64,000 nucleotides of DNA, taken from NCBI GenBank assembly GCA_902362455.1, contig CABIWJ010000010.1:27855-91854 (forward strand), given 5' to 3'. Source of the stretch: Eubacteriaceae bacterium (GTDB taxonomy: Bacteria > Bacillota > Clostridia > Lachnospirales > Lachnospiraceae). The position numbers and the translations under genes are program-made. Below, piece after piece: positions 43,762-55,204 of this stretch. The notes under the pieces are model-generated. The model was not told the origin of the DNA, made no database searches, and worked only from the letters and a program-made list of their open reading frames with translations. The number at the start of each line of letters is the position of its first letter. Positions within the stretch are counted from its first letter, which is position 1.

Positions 43762-45261
43762 ATGAAGAGAATAGTTAAAGTGGCAATTGTTTCTATGTTA
43801 TTTACGATTTTACTTTACGTTAATGCATTTGCAGAGACGAAAGAAGTAAAATTAAATGTAGATAAGGATTATACTAATGCGATATTTTATATAACATGGG
43901 ATAATGTAGAAGAAAAAGGCTCAGTTGAATTAATTTCGCCTGACGGTAAAGTCTACAGTAAAGAAAAGACATCGGATAATGTCTACGAGGCAAATGGCGA
44001 AGCCATAGTAAATGTCGGACAGCCTGCTAAGGGCGAATGGACAATTAAAGTCAGCGGAGATAACTTAGGTGTAGTTAAGGTGGAAGCAGGACAACTCCCT
44101 AATTCTATGGTTATTAATTCATTTAGTGTCGAGGCAAAAGATGATAAATACATAGCTAAGTATTCTATAAGTGATTGTCCTGAACAGGTACAGATAGAAG
44201 TATTTGCTGATACAGATAACGAGGGTTTTGACGGAGAAAAGGTATACTCAGGAACTGGTGGGCCAAGTGGTGAAGCCGAATTATCATTTGGCAATCTTAA
44301 GCCTTGTGAATATCATTTTTATATACGTGTGTCTAAAGATGGTGTATTTAAAAGGGCATATACAGACTCAGTAATAAGTATCAGCCGTAAGGACAGCCAG
44401 AAGAAAGTTAAAGATGTTAAAGGTGGAAAATATAATGATGGTTATTATATAAGCTGGACAAATGAGAATGAAAATGACAGAAAAACAGTCTATGTCTGGG
44501 ATAAAGATATGAACCTTATATCTGAAGTGGAAACCGAAGCAGGCGATACATTATATTATGGAGATTTTAAAGACAGTGATGAAAAGGTATATTTAGCCGT
44601 AGTAGATGGTAATGACTGTAATTATGATAAAATCGAAGTAAATAGGGATACAACCGTAGATGCAAATGTGGTGTATGATGTCGAAGAAAATGCTACAAAT
44701 CACAAGTTTATTATAGCCGATGTAACTATAAACGGCAAAGCTGTAATTGATGCATGGTTAAATGATGAGCTTATGCTTGAGGGAGAAACTGAATCAGGTA
44801 AATATAGAATTAATATGAGTGATGGAGACAATGTAGTTGTATTCAGAATAACAGATGAGAAGAACAATGTAATTACATTTACTAAAAATATCTATGTAGA
44901 TACAGTTCCACCGGCACTTTCAATAGCCGATGATATAGATAACAGCATTACATCTAAAGATTATATTTACATAAGCGGATATTCTGAAGAGGGTGCAGTG
45001 CTTACTCTCAATGGAAGAGAAATTGAGATGGAAAAAGGCTATTTTAATGAAAAGGTCAGACTTAAACTTGGTAAAAATGCCATAAAGCTTGTGGCAATTG
45101 ATGTCGCAGGTAATGAGTCTCAATATAGTGCAACAGTCACACATGAGATGAGTAAAAGCAACAGAAGAAAATTGTATATAATTACAGGCGTACTAATTAT
45201 ACTTGTTGTGGTATATATGATTGTATTTATTAAAGGAATAAAAAGACGCAGGAAAAAGTAA
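43762..45261 (+). CDS. Secreted multi-Ig-like-domain protein with C-terminal membrane anchor
   Basis: A 499-aa protein with signal peptide (IVSMLFTILLYVNAFA), several predicted beta-sandwich domains (ITWDNVEEKGSVELISP, SWTNENENDRKTVYVWD, VPPALSIADDIDNSITSKDYI, the last a bacterial Ig-like repeat ending NAIKLVAIDVAGNES), and a C-terminal membrane helix with a basic tail (KGIKRRRKK). It is 33 bases after the VWA protein and likely interacts with it at the cell surface. Confidence 0.75.
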   Translation: MKRIVKVAIVSMLFTILLYVNAFAETKEVKLNVDKDYTNAIFYITWDNVEEKGSVELISPDGKVYSKEKTSDNVYEANGEAIVNVGQPAKGEWTIKVSGDNLGVVKVEAGQLPNSMVINSFSVEAKDDKYIAKYSISDCPEQVQIEVFADTDNEGFDGEKVYSGTGGPSGEAELSFGNLKPCEYHFYIRVSKDGVFKRAYTDSVISISRKDSQKKVKDVKGGKYNDGYYISWTNENENDRKTVYVWDKDMNLISEVETEAGDTLYYGDFKDSDEKVYLAVVDGNDCNYDKIEVNRDTTVDANVVYDVEENATNHKFIIADVTINGKAVIDAWLNDELMLEGETESGKYRINMSDGDNVVVFRITDEKNNVITFTKNIYVDTVPPALSIADDIDNSITSKDYIYISGYSEEGAVLTLNGREIEMEKGYFNEKVRLKLGKNAIKLVAIDVAGNESQYSATVTHEMSKSNRRKLYIITGVLIILVVVYMIVFIKGIKRRRKK

Positions 45262-45354
45262 ATTGGAAATGTATTAAATTAAAATGAAAGGAATTGCGAT
45301 AGACAATATGTATGAAAATATATATGGTTAAGAAGCAGTATAAAGGTAATAAAA

Positions 45355-45642
45355 ATGGTAATTATAATGCTGATAATCAGCCTGCTTGGAACACTTGCAG
45401 CAATAGGATGCACTTCGTATGCAGTATATATTACATCTCAGGTATCCGGAGAAAAGTTACTTACATTGAATAGTGAATTAGGATACCGTTATGCAACTAC
45501 ATATAGAGATTGGCAGGTCTATGCAGCTATTTCAGTTATTGCAGCAGTAGTATTATGGATTATATTCATATTTATATTAGTAAAAAGGCATAAGAAAAGA
45601 AGAAAGAAACAGACGGAGGCGGTAAATAATGAAGGAAATTAA
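45355..45642 (+). CDS. Small two-pass membrane protein
   Basis: 95 aa with membrane segments at about 4-26 and 58-80 and a basic tail (KRHKKRRKKQ). Ribosome-binding site AAAGGT. Overlaps the next gene by 14 bases. No family recognised; the operon suggests a role with the VWA/Ig-like proteins. Confidence 0.65.
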   Translation: MVIIMLIISLLGTLAAIGCTSYAVYITSQVSGEKLLTLNSELGYRYATTYRDWQVYAAISVIAAVVLWIIFIFILVKRHKKRRKKQTEAVNNEGN

Positions 45643-45886
45643 TATTAATGAGATTAATATTAATGAGATTAAGGAAGAACTGTCAAAGAATAGTGATTTG
45701 TATGGTTATATTTTAGAAATATTTGATGGCGATTATGGTTGTGAAGAGCGTTTAGAGGGTGAATCCTTGATGGTCAGCGTAAAACTTCTTACCAGAGATG
45801 GCGAAGTGTATGTTCGTGTGGAAGATGAGAAGCTTACAGAGAATGGGTTAGACGAGGATATGTATGTGAAGAAAGGATTAATATAA
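45629..45886 (+). CDS. Small acidic cytoplasmic protein
   Basis: 85 aa, soluble, acidic, with an N-terminal tandem repeat in both DNA (ATTAATATTAATGAG twice) and protein (ININEININEI). The start has GGAGG and overlaps the preceding gene, so it is translationally coupled. Unknown family. Confidence 0.6.
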   Translation: MKEININEININEIKEELSKNSDLYGYILEIFDGDYGCEERLEGESLMVSVKLLTRDGEVYVRVEDEKLTENGLDEDMYVKKGLI

Positions 45887-46200
45887 TTATATATAATATT
45901 GCTGAAAAATGTTAATGCTAAGGTAACAATATTAAATATTTGTTAAAGAAGTAACGAAAAGTAACGAAAAATAACGAAAAGTAACACCGAAAATCAACTA
46001 TTGTTTCTGAATTAAATTTTCTACAATTACGGTGTATGGAAATTATAATCCAAATGCGGCAAGTACATATGCACAAAATAATTATGATGACACGTCGTAT
46101 ATATATTGGGACATGAAGAAAAAATATAATAAAAATTGTAATACGTTTTATAGAATAGTATTTAAGTAAATTAAAATAATATTTGGAGGAAAATAAACGA
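45887..46200. other. Intergenic region with 10-bp tandem repeats
   Basis: At 45951-45990 four 10-base units follow in phase (GTAACGAAAA twice, ATAACGAAAA, GTAACACCGA), one per helical turn. A short frame at 46032-46169 (GTG, 45 codons) lacks a ribosome-binding site and is not called. The repeats lie about 200 bases upstream of the exporter operon and could be an operator or slippage product. Confidence 0.6.
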
Positions 46201-46794
46201 ATGAGTAAACGCAAAATAATAGTTATAGCTATAATTATAATACCAGTTTTAATATTTATATATTTCAATGTAATTAAGCCTTGTGAAATAAATGAAAATA
46301 AAATAGAAATATTTATATCAAGAGATGATGAAAATCTGGCTGGAGAAGAATATGATGACGAAATATTTAATGCATTAATTGATAGATATGAAGGAAAAAA
46401 TAGTAGTGTTTTTTTAAATGATGAACAGCTGGTTAGAAAAAATAGAAATTTACCATCGGATAAGACGAAAGATTATGGAACAGTAATAATTTCGGTGGAA
46501 TTCAAAAATAATAGTATATTTAATTTAAAAGACATCATAGGAAGTGTTACTAATGAAAAAGATGATAGTTATGTATTATATTCAACAGGTGCTTTTGTAT
46601 CAGAAAATATAAAACCATTAAAAACTAAAAAGGACACAGAGATAATTTGGTTAACTATGTATATGGGAGATATGTCGGATGAGGAAATTCTTGATTATAT
46701 ACAAAGACTGGATATAGAAGTATATTACAGCAGTAAAATGTTGGGAAGTAATGATGAAATAATATCATTAAAACATGCCAAGTTAAGAAAATAA
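46201..46794 (+). CDS. Membrane-anchored extracytoplasmic protein of exporter operon
   Basis: 197 aa with an N-terminal membrane anchor (IIVIAIIIIPVLIFIYF) and a hydrophilic outer domain of predicted mixed structure. Start at 46201 follows TTTGGAGG. No family recognised. It precedes an ATPase and an FtsX-type permease by 24 bases, the place often held by a membrane-fusion or ligand-binding subunit. Confidence 0.65.
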   Translation: MSKRKIIVIAIIIIPVLIFIYFNVIKPCEINENKIEIFISRDDENLAGEEYDDEIFNALIDRYEGKNSSVFLNDEQLVRKNRNLPSDKTKDYGTVIISVEFKNNSIFNLKDIIGSVTNEKDDSYVLYSTGAFVSENIKPLKTKKDTEIIWLTMYMGDMSDEEILDYIQRLDIEVYYSSKMLGSNDEIISLKHAKLRK

Positions 46795-46818
46795 AATTTA
46801 CAGAATGAAAGGAGACAT

Positions 46819-47466
46819 ATGATAATAAAGGTAAATAATATGTGTAAAAAATATGAAAATGGAAGTATAATGACTGACATTTTTAATAATTATTCATTAG
46901 AGATAAAAGAGGGTGAAAAAATAGCAATAATGGGAGCCTCCGGCTCAGGAAAGAGCACATTATTACATATATTAGCTGGATTAGAGGAGTTTCAGGCGGG
47001 AGAAGTAATAGTAGATGGAATTAATTATATAAAGACAAATTATAAAAAAATAGAAAGTATGCGTTTAGAAAAGTTTGGATTTATTTATCAGAAATTTTAT
47101 CTTATTGATACACTTAATGTATATGATAATATAATTCTTCCGGCATTAGCATTACGAACGAACTTTGATAAGGAATATACAGATGAATTATGTGAAATAT
47201 TAAAAATTGAATCAAAAAAGAACTATTATCCATCGCAGTTATCTGGGGGAGAACAACAAAGAGTGTGTATTGCAAGAGCATTAATTAATAGACCTAAAAT
47301 TATTTTTGCTGATGAACCAACGGGAAGCCTGGATAAAGAAAATAGTAATATTGTCATGAAATTGTTGTGTGAATGTTGTGAAAAAAATAATCAAACCTTA
47401 GTTGTTGTAACACATGACGAAATGGTATCAGATTATTTGGATAGAAAATTAGTGTTAAGTCGCTAA
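46819..47466 (+). CDS. LolD/MacB-type ABC transporter ATPase
   Basis: 215 aa with Walker A GASGSGKST, signature LSGGEQQRV, Walker B IIFADEPTGSLD and switch His VVTHD. This subfamily pairs with FtsX-type permeases to move lipids, peptides or to drive mechanotransmission, not ordinary import. The permease gene follows 15 bases later. Confidence 0.95.
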   Translation: MIIKVNNMCKKYENGSIMTDIFNNYSLEIKEGEKIAIMGASGSGKSTLLHILAGLEEFQAGEVIVDGINYIKTNYKKIESMRLEKFGFIYQKFYLIDTLNVYDNIILPALALRTNFDKEYTDELCEILKIESKKNYYPSQLSGGEQQRVCIARALINRPKIIFADEPTGSLDKENSNIVMKLLCECCEKNNQTLVVVTHDEMVSDYLDRKLVLSR

Positions 47467-47481
47467 GCGGGAGAAAATGTT

Positions 47482-49872
47482 ATGAAGAAATCAATTAATA
47501 ATTTATTGATTAAAAGTTATATGAAAAAGAAAGATTTTCTTATATATATAATAACAATATGTATATTGTCAATTTTAATAATCAATTTTTTAAATACGGC
47601 TTTATATATTGGTGGAGAATATCTTAAGAAAATTGCAAAAGAAAGTTATGGAGAATATCATTATAGTATAGGATATTTGGACAAAGAAACAGCAAATAAA
47701 ATAAAAAATGATAAAACACTTTATAAAGTGGCTCAAACTCAGGAAAATTTTACAGAAGACGAATATTTAATAGCATGTGATAATGAATTTACAGAAATAA
47801 CAGATTGCAAACTAGTAAAAGGGAAGTTTCCGGAAAGTTCTAATGAGGTATTATGTAACATTAATTATTTATTTCAGCTGGGTTATGAATATAAAGAAAT
47901 GATAGGGGCAAAAATAACAGTTGATGAAAATGATTATATTGTTACAGGGTTAGTAGAAATGCAAAGTCTTATTGATTCAGAGTATAATGGCAGGCTTGTA
48001 GTTTTTAATATGAATTATATAGAACTACCATATGAGTATAATGTTTTTATTCAATCTTTCTCAGATAATTTTAAAGGCAATAAAGAAAGTCTTATAAAAA
48101 AATATAATTTAAATAGAAAAACAATTTTTAATAATGGAAATGTATTGAATATATCTGAGCGTGATGAATGTAATCGTCCAACTGCTTTATTAAAAATAGG
48201 ATATATAATTCTATTTTTAATTACAGGTTCACTTTTGGTATTAATTAATTCTGTATTTATTTTAGCATTAGGACGAACAGCGGAAATGAATGAATTATAT
48301 CTCAGAATAGGAATAAATAAGAAAAAAATAGTATATTCGTTGATAGAATGCGTAATTGTTTGCTACGGAATAGCTATTTTGGTATCGATATTGTTTATAA
48401 TTTTAGTTAAGGGAAAATGCTCATTTTCAGATTTTAACGGATATTTAAAAATAAATTTATTAATACAACTTGTATTTATTATAATAGGTTTAATTACAAA
48501 TATATCTTTAATATTGAAAAAAATATATAAAGATTTTATATTATTTAATAAAAAAAGTAGAAGAAAAAGTATAAAAACGGGTAGTCAATTAGTAAAGAAT
48601 AGAGATTTATATATTCAGCTGGCAAAAAATATTCATTTATTTAATTGGAAAAGTATGTTTATATTAATTTTACCAATATGTATTTCTGGAATTATTTTCA
48701 TTTCAGTTTTGTTTTACATAAATACTAAAAGGGTAAATTTTGCAAATTATAATAATTATGAATACCAAATTACATATAGTGGAAATGAGGTAGCAACTAA
48801 GGAAATAGAGATATATATAGATACTATAAAAAGAATAGAAGATGTCGTTAAAAACACTAATAATTCTGAAATTTTACCTTTATATATAAAAAACTCACAG
48901 AAATCTTATATTGAAAAAAACACTATATCAAATCAATATCTGAATATATTAGAAAATTATGATACACAGTTTAAAAGGCAGATGTCTAAATCTGATAACA
49001 GGTATTGTACGTTAAGAATATTAGTGATAGGTATAGAAGACAAGTACTGTGAAAGTATAGGCATAAAAAAAGAAGATTTAAATAATTTGAATGAAAACGA
49101 ATGTATATTAATAGGTAATATACATTCATATGGAATAGGAGATGTTAGTAGTGGTATAAAAAAAGGCAATAAAATAAAAATGGATATTATAGAGGATAAT
49201 GAAATATATAATAAAACATTCACAGTTAAAAAAATATATGACGATTTAAAGTTAAGTATAGATGATAATAATAAAATTAAAATTATTATTCCAAAAGATG
49301 TTTTTGTTAAACAATATGAAGAGCTAATAAGTTATTCGTATCCTGATATAGTATATTTAAATTGTAGTAATAATGATGATATATTAAATAGTATCAAAGG
49401 TTGTCGGTATATAACATTGAAAAATATAAAAGAAGAAAATCAATTGATAGATAGTAGAAATCGAATTATGATGTATATTGCTATTATTATATCATTAATA
49501 GTTGCATTGCTTACTATATTAAATATTATATTTGTAATTAGTAATAGATTTTATGATATTAAGAAAATGAGTAATATTTTAAAAATTATAGGAGTTGCAA
49601 GTAGAAAGATAATAAAAATATTTATAATAGATATAAGACGTATATTTATAATAGGATATGTGATAGTTGGTTTTTTATCTGGATTAATATGTTATAAGAT
49701 ACTAGAAATTAATATTAGTGTGATTAATTATTTGAAATATTATTATCCATTTAAAATAATGGGGATACTAGCAGCAATATATATATCTATATTCATTTTA
49801 TTTATATATTTTTTGAGAAGAAAAATTACAAATGGAGATATTATAAGAGAGTTAAAAGAAGAAAATGAATAA
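47482..49872 (+). CDS. FtsX-like ABC permease, double-domain
   Basis: 796 aa with an N-terminal helix, a large extracellular domain, three central membrane helices, a second helix-domain unit beginning NWKSMFILILPICIS, another extracellular domain and three C-terminal helices: the ten-helix layout of the bacitracin/peptide-sensing (BceB-like) or macrolide-type exporters. With the adjacent ATPase it is likely to confer resistance to, or export of, a peptide or lipid. Strongly AT-rich compared with flanking housekeeping genes. GGGAG precedes the ATG. Confidence 0.88.
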   Translation: MKKSINNLLIKSYMKKKDFLIYIITICILSILIINFLNTALYIGGEYLKKIAKESYGEYHYSIGYLDKETANKIKNDKTLYKVAQTQENFTEDEYLIACDNEFTEITDCKLVKGKFPESSNEVLCNINYLFQLGYEYKEMIGAKITVDENDYIVTGLVEMQSLIDSEYNGRLVVFNMNYIELPYEYNVFIQSFSDNFKGNKESLIKKYNLNRKTIFNNGNVLNISERDECNRPTALLKIGYIILFLITGSLLVLINSVFILALGRTAEMNELYLRIGINKKKIVYSLIECVIVCYGIAILVSILFIILVKGKCSFSDFNGYLKINLLIQLVFIIIGLITNISLILKKIYKDFILFNKKSRRKSIKTGSQLVKNRDLYIQLAKNIHLFNWKSMFILILPICISGIIFISVLFYINTKRVNFANYNNYEYQITYSGNEVATKEIEIYIDTIKRIEDVVKNTNNSEILPLYIKNSQKSYIEKNTISNQYLNILENYDTQFKRQMSKSDNRYCTLRILVIGIEDKYCESIGIKKEDLNNLNENECILIGNIHSYGIGDVSSGIKKGNKIKMDIIEDNEIYNKTFTVKKIYDDLKLSIDDNNKIKIIIPKDVFVKQYEELISYSYPDIVYLNCSNNDDILNSIKGCRYITLKNIKEENQLIDSRNRIMMYIAIIISLIVALLTILNIIFVISNRFYDIKKMSNILKIIGVASRKIIKIFIIDIRRIFIIGYVIVGFLSGLICYKILEINISVINYLKYYYPFKIMGILAAIYISIFILFIYFLRRKITNGDIIRELKEENE

Positions 49873-49893
49873 ATTATTGTTATGGATATAAAA

Positions 49894-49933
49894 GGGGAAT
49901 CCTGAGATTAAAAAATGTTTCTCAAAATTCCCC
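49894..49933 (-). terminator. Hairpin overlapping 3' end of DUF2752 gene
   Basis: GGGGAAT...GAGA pairs with TCTC...ATTCCCC; followed by TTTTAT on the minus strand. It includes the last codons of the minus-strand gene and may also slow plus-strand transcripts from the FtsX gene. Confidence 0.6.
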
Positions 49934-50285
49934 AGATTACCAAAAGTACAATCAGTAGAATCAGAATTACTGTTTGTGCTTTTGTTGTCTTAGCATCGTT
50001 AAAACGAATATATCTGTAAATCTGTTGTGCAATTATAAAAACAATTACAGGAGATATTATAAACAATAGTTTGTTATAATGATATGCTGCCACGAAATCA
50101 AGTCTCATAAGAGCGAGACACATACGTGTTACACCGCAACCCGGGCATTGCAGACCTGTAATTCGATAAAAAATACACGGTATAGCAAAACCAGTCTTTC
50201 TTACGAAGATTCCATAAGAAAGACCGATTAATAATAAACTCAATATGTATTTGCAAATTTTAAAAGCTCTGTTTTTCATATCCAT
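49908..50285 (-). CDS. DUF2752 membrane protein
   Basis: 125 aa with three or four membrane segments and the family motif LQCPGCGVTRMCLAL. The Cys-x-x-Cys motif is conserved in DUF2752, whose function is unknown. Ribosome-binding site is weak, so it may depend on coupling with the gene 33 bases upstream. Confidence 0.85.
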   Translation of the reverse strand: MDMKNRAFKICKYILSLLLIGLSYGIFVRKTGFAIPCIFYRITGLQCPGCGVTRMCLALMRLDFVAAYHYNKLLFIISPVIVFIIAQQIYRYIRFNDAKTTKAQTVILILLIVLLVIWGILRNIF

Positions 50286-50318
50286 TACAAATATCTATAA
50301 GTTACTTTGCAATTCATT

Positions 50319-50651
50319 TTATAAATGGTTAAGTTCATTCTGAATTAAGCAATATGAAACAATTGAAAGACCTAAGATAGCTAAGATAAGGTATAAAACA
50401 CCTGAGTTATCTGACATCTGGCCTCTTGCACACTTAACAGCGTCAATTTTTTTACCTGCCTGGTATAACCAGTACCAAAGGTAAATACTACAAGTAATAA
50501 TTGAAAGAACAAGTACCATAGCACCTGATGTAGAATTATCACCTGTTAGTTCGTTGATGTCATTTGCCATTGCATAGAGCCAATATAAACCGTAGATTCC
50601 ACAAGTAACAATTGACAGAATAATGCATACTGCAATATTTCTTTCTCTCAT
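50319..50651 (-). CDS. DUF4234 membrane protein
   Basis: 110 aa with three membrane segments and the repeated motif TCGIYGLYWLYAM / TCSIYLWYWLYQ typical of DUF4234 proteins. Start has AAGGAGG. Unknown function; DUF4234 and DUF2752 genes are often neighbours in Clostridia. Confidence 0.85.
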   Translation of the reverse strand: MRERNIAVCIILSIVTCGIYGLYWLYAMANDINELTGDNSTSGAMVLVLSIITCSIYLWYWLYQAGKKIDAVKCARGQMSDNSGVLYLILAILGLSIVSYCLIQNELNHL

Positions 50652-52491
<1,840 letters not shown>

Positions 52492-52552
52492 GACAAGTCA
52501 CTCAGAAAAGAGGTCAGTGCGAAAGAATTGTGCTGATGCGCCAATGCTTTTG

Positions 52553-52654
52553 CATAGCTATTTGTGCAGCAGGCACCACAAATAGCATCTATTGCGAGAC
52601 AAATCTGAAATTTGGCTCGCGATTCCTCCGGCACGTTGTGCCTGCGGAATGGAG
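52553..52654 (+). repeat. Structured RNA-like repeat, family B, copy 2
   Basis: Lies between glpK and the hydrolase gene. P1 is GCTATTTGTG/CACAAATAGC, P2 GCGAG.CAAAT/ATTTG.CTCGC, P3 GGCAC/GTGCC. The P1 loop GCAGGCAC (52569-52576) is complementary to GTGCCTGC (52638-52645) just before the ribosome-binding site GGAATGGAG. Compared with copy 1 the stems and the pseudoknot have changed on both sides, keeping pairing. Confidence 0.8.
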
Positions 52655-52660
52655 ATTATT

Positions 52661-53650
52661 ATGTGTGAAATCAGAGTAAAAGAATTCAGTTTTTTATCAA
52701 GTAACAAGTATACGGAGATACATGGAAAGATGTGGATACCGGACAGGGATGTGGAAGCGGTATTACAGATATCTCATGGAATGGCAGAACATATTGACAG
52801 ATATGATGAATTTGCAAGGTATTTGGCTGCAAGAGGAATATTAGTTGTTGGTAATAATCATATGGGACATGGCAACTCTATTGTGAATAAAGATGATCTT
52901 GGATATTTTGCCATACCGATAAAGGGAATGAATAAAAGAAAAGCAGAAAATTACAGTTCAAGTGCCGATCTTGTAAAAGATTTAGTCCATATAACTAAGA
53001 CGGTCAAGAAACATTATCCGGGAGTTCCATATATTCTTCTGGGGCATAGTATGGGATCATTTATTGCCAGAAGGTATCTTATGGAATATGGCAATGAATT
53101 AGACGGTATAATTATAATGGGAACAGGAAACCAGCCGGAAGCTGTCGTTAATGCGGGACTTGCCATAACGAAAATGCTTATTATGGCTAAAGGTGACAGA
53201 TTTAGAAGCGAACTTATCTATAAGATGATGTTTGGAGCATATAATAGAAAGATAGACAATCCTGTATCGGGTGATGACTGGATATGTACAAATAAAGAAA
53301 CACTTAAGAAATATGAAGAAGATGAGCTATGTGGATTTAAATTTACACTAAATGGTTATGAGGCTCTATTGTCTACCATAAAATATATTATTAATAAAGA
53401 AAATATTAAAAAAATTCCTAAAGATGTTAAAATGCTTATAAATGCCGGCAAGGAGGATCCGGTCGGTGATTATGGGGAAGCGGTTAAGCAGGTATATGAG
53501 ACATATACGGCACAGGGGGTTAAGGATATAACACTTACTTTGTATGATGGCTGCAGACATGAGATTCTAAATGAAACGAACAAAGATAAAGTGTATAAAG
53601 ATATTTATATGTGGATAAATGACCATGTAATTCATAAGATTGTGGAATAG
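52661..53650 (+). CDS. Alpha/beta hydrolase, monoacylglycerol-lipase-like
   Basis: 329 aa. The lid-type serine hydrolase family of monoacylglycerol lipases and lysophospholipases: SHGMAEHIDRYDEFA, the oxyanion region NHMGHG, nucleophile elbow LGHSMGS, acid in GKEDPVGDYG and His in GCRHEIL. The start is placed at 52661, where GGAATGGAG from the family-B element stands; the frame runs further up through the repeat. Next to glpK it probably supplies glycerol from mono- or lysolipids; substrate not shown. Confidence 0.88.
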   Translation: MCEIRVKEFSFLSSNKYTEIHGKMWIPDRDVEAVLQISHGMAEHIDRYDEFARYLAARGILVVGNNHMGHGNSIVNKDDLGYFAIPIKGMNKRKAENYSSSADLVKDLVHITKTVKKHYPGVPYILLGHSMGSFIARRYLMEYGNELDGIIIMGTGNQPEAVVNAGLAITKMLIMAKGDRFRSELIYKMMFGAYNRKIDNPVSGDDWICTNKETLKKYEEDELCGFKFTLNGYEALLSTIKYIINKENIKKIPKDVKMLINAGKEDPVGDYGEAVKQVYETYTAQGVKDITLTLYDGCRHEILNETNKDKVYKDIYMWINDHVIHKIVE

Positions 53651-53720
53651 ATTTATGGAAATACGAATATAATATAGATGGAGAAAGTAAATAATAAAAA
53701 GTTAATGGAGGGAGAAAATA

Positions 53721-54410
53721 GTGAGAGTGTTGATTCTGGATAGCAGCCCCATATTTCGTATGGGGCTTAAACAGATTATGACTCAAATAGGAAAAAACAA
53801 TGGAGATTTGGTAGAGGTGTACGAAGGAGACAATATTTCTGATGGTGTAAATATTGCAAAATGCTATAATCCGGATATCATATTGCTTGATGAGAATATT
53901 GGTATTTCTGACATAGATAGTAGTATAATGACTAATATGGAAGGTATTATTACTTTGTTTAATAAGGAGAAAATAATTTGTAAATCTACAGAACCAGAGA
54001 TGAAGTCAGGAAAAACTAAAAGTACTGAGGTTATTTTTTTGTGTGATAAAATGCAATGCGGTGGATTTGAAGATATAAAAATTCCGGAAATATCAGGATT
54101 AATTATGAAAAATGCTAATGAAGAAGATGTAATATATGCGTTGAATGTAATTATGCGTGGTGGACGATATTATTCGCCTGAATGTATTAAGATGAAGCCA
54201 TCCGTATCGGTTCAGGATAATCTTACCAAAAGGGAATCTGAGGTGTTAAGCCTGTTAAAAGAAGGCAAGAGCAATAACGAAATAGGAAAGGAATTATTTA
54301 TATCGGAAGCAACTGCCAAGAAACATGTTAGTAATATATTAGGTAAACTGGGGATGAAAAACCGTATGGAGGTAGTTATTGCAGTGAATAATGCAAGATT
54401 ATGGAGGTAA
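53721..54410 (+). CDS. LuxR/NarL-type response regulator
   Basis: 229 aa: a receiver domain (VLILDSSPIFRMGL, phosphoacceptor in IILLDEN) that carries a divergent middle part, and a C-terminal LuxR helix-turn-helix (LTKRESEVLSLLKEGKSNNE ending KKHVSNILGKLGMKNRMEV). GTG start eight bases from GGAGGGAG. It heads the SipW cluster four bases before the next gene, so it is the likely regulator. No kinase gene is next to it. Confidence 0.88.
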   Translation: MRVLILDSSPIFRMGLKQIMTQIGKNNGDLVEVYEGDNISDGVNIAKCYNPDIILLDENIGISDIDSSIMTNMEGIITLFNKEKIICKSTEPEMKSGKTKSTEVIFLCDKMQCGGFEDIKIPEISGLIMKNANEEDVIYALNVIMRGGRYYSPECIKMKPSVSVQDNLTKRESEVLSLLKEGKSNNEIGKELFISEATAKKHVSNILGKLGMKNRMEVVIAVNNARLWR

Positions 54411-54413
54411 ATA

Positions 54414-55187
54414 ATGATTAAGAAAAGAATATTCGCATTGACAGTTATGGTGTGTATAATTGCAATGGGAGTTGTATATGGAAAATGGACTAAACGATTA
54501 AATGTCGGATTGGAGACAAAGAGCGGTGTACTTAAATATGAGGTAGGAGATATTTCTGATTGTAAAGTAAGTATAGTAAATAATGATTTAAGATATAATG
54601 TCCCTGAAGAACAGATAGAGTTTGCTGAGGAAAGTAAAGAATTAGTAATAAAAGTATCGGCATTAAAATTAAAGGAAATATCAGGTGATTCAGGTAAAAT
54701 TACAGGAATAAATATTAATTATGCGGCTAAACCATCGGATAAGAATACAATTTATAGCATAGATGTGGATAAAGAACCACAGACGCATATTGCAGAGGTA
54801 TTTAGAGAAATCAATGCTTTACAGGATAATAATGAGAATATAAATAAATATATGGAGACTGCTTCAAATGGTGAAGCAAAAAATGCGCAGGAGGATGTAG
54901 TATCAGGTGAAAAATTGCCAGAGCTGATTAGCAGTAAAATAGAGTGCATTACAGAAACATCTTCCGAATATAAACTGGATAATGAAGAAAAGTATCTTGG
55001 AATCAGTCATAATACAAAATTAGAAGATTATGAATATAGAGTTGGAGATATTATTACCATAGAATATAATGATGTGATAGAACAACAGAATAAAGAAACT
55101 TTTATAAAGAAAACCAACATATCTGTGACAAATTGTCTATGGAGTCAGAAATTAAAGCTGCAATGCAGAATTCTAATTACAGAGTAA
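54414..55187 (+). CDS. SipW-type secreted protein, TasA/CalY-related
   Basis: 257 aa with a SipW-type signal peptide (MVCIIAMGVVYGKWTKRLNV), whose YGKW/AYWT junction is the hallmark of TasA/camelysin family exports. The mature part is acidic and Ser/Lys-rich, without Cys. It is co-transcribed with the signal peptidase. Likely a minor or accessory surface-fibre subunit. Confidence 0.72.
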   Translation: MIKKRIFALTVMVCIIAMGVVYGKWTKRLNVGLETKSGVLKYEVGDISDCKVSIVNNDLRYNVPEEQIEFAEESKELVIKVSALKLKEISGDSGKITGININYAAKPSDKNTIYSIDVDKEPQTHIAEVFREINALQDNNENINKYMETASNGEAKNAQEDVVSGEKLPELISSKIECITETSSEYKLDNEEKYLGISHNTKLEDYEYRVGDIITIEYNDVIEQQNKETFIKKTNISVTNCLWSQKLKLQCRILITE

Positions 55188-55204
55188 AGGTGAGCTAATA
55201 GAAG

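Noticed and set aside
46032..46169. 45-codon GTG-led frame with Asn/Tyr-rich sequence
   Set aside because: No ribosome-binding site and it follows the tandem repeats; may be a remnant but cannot be supported as a gene.
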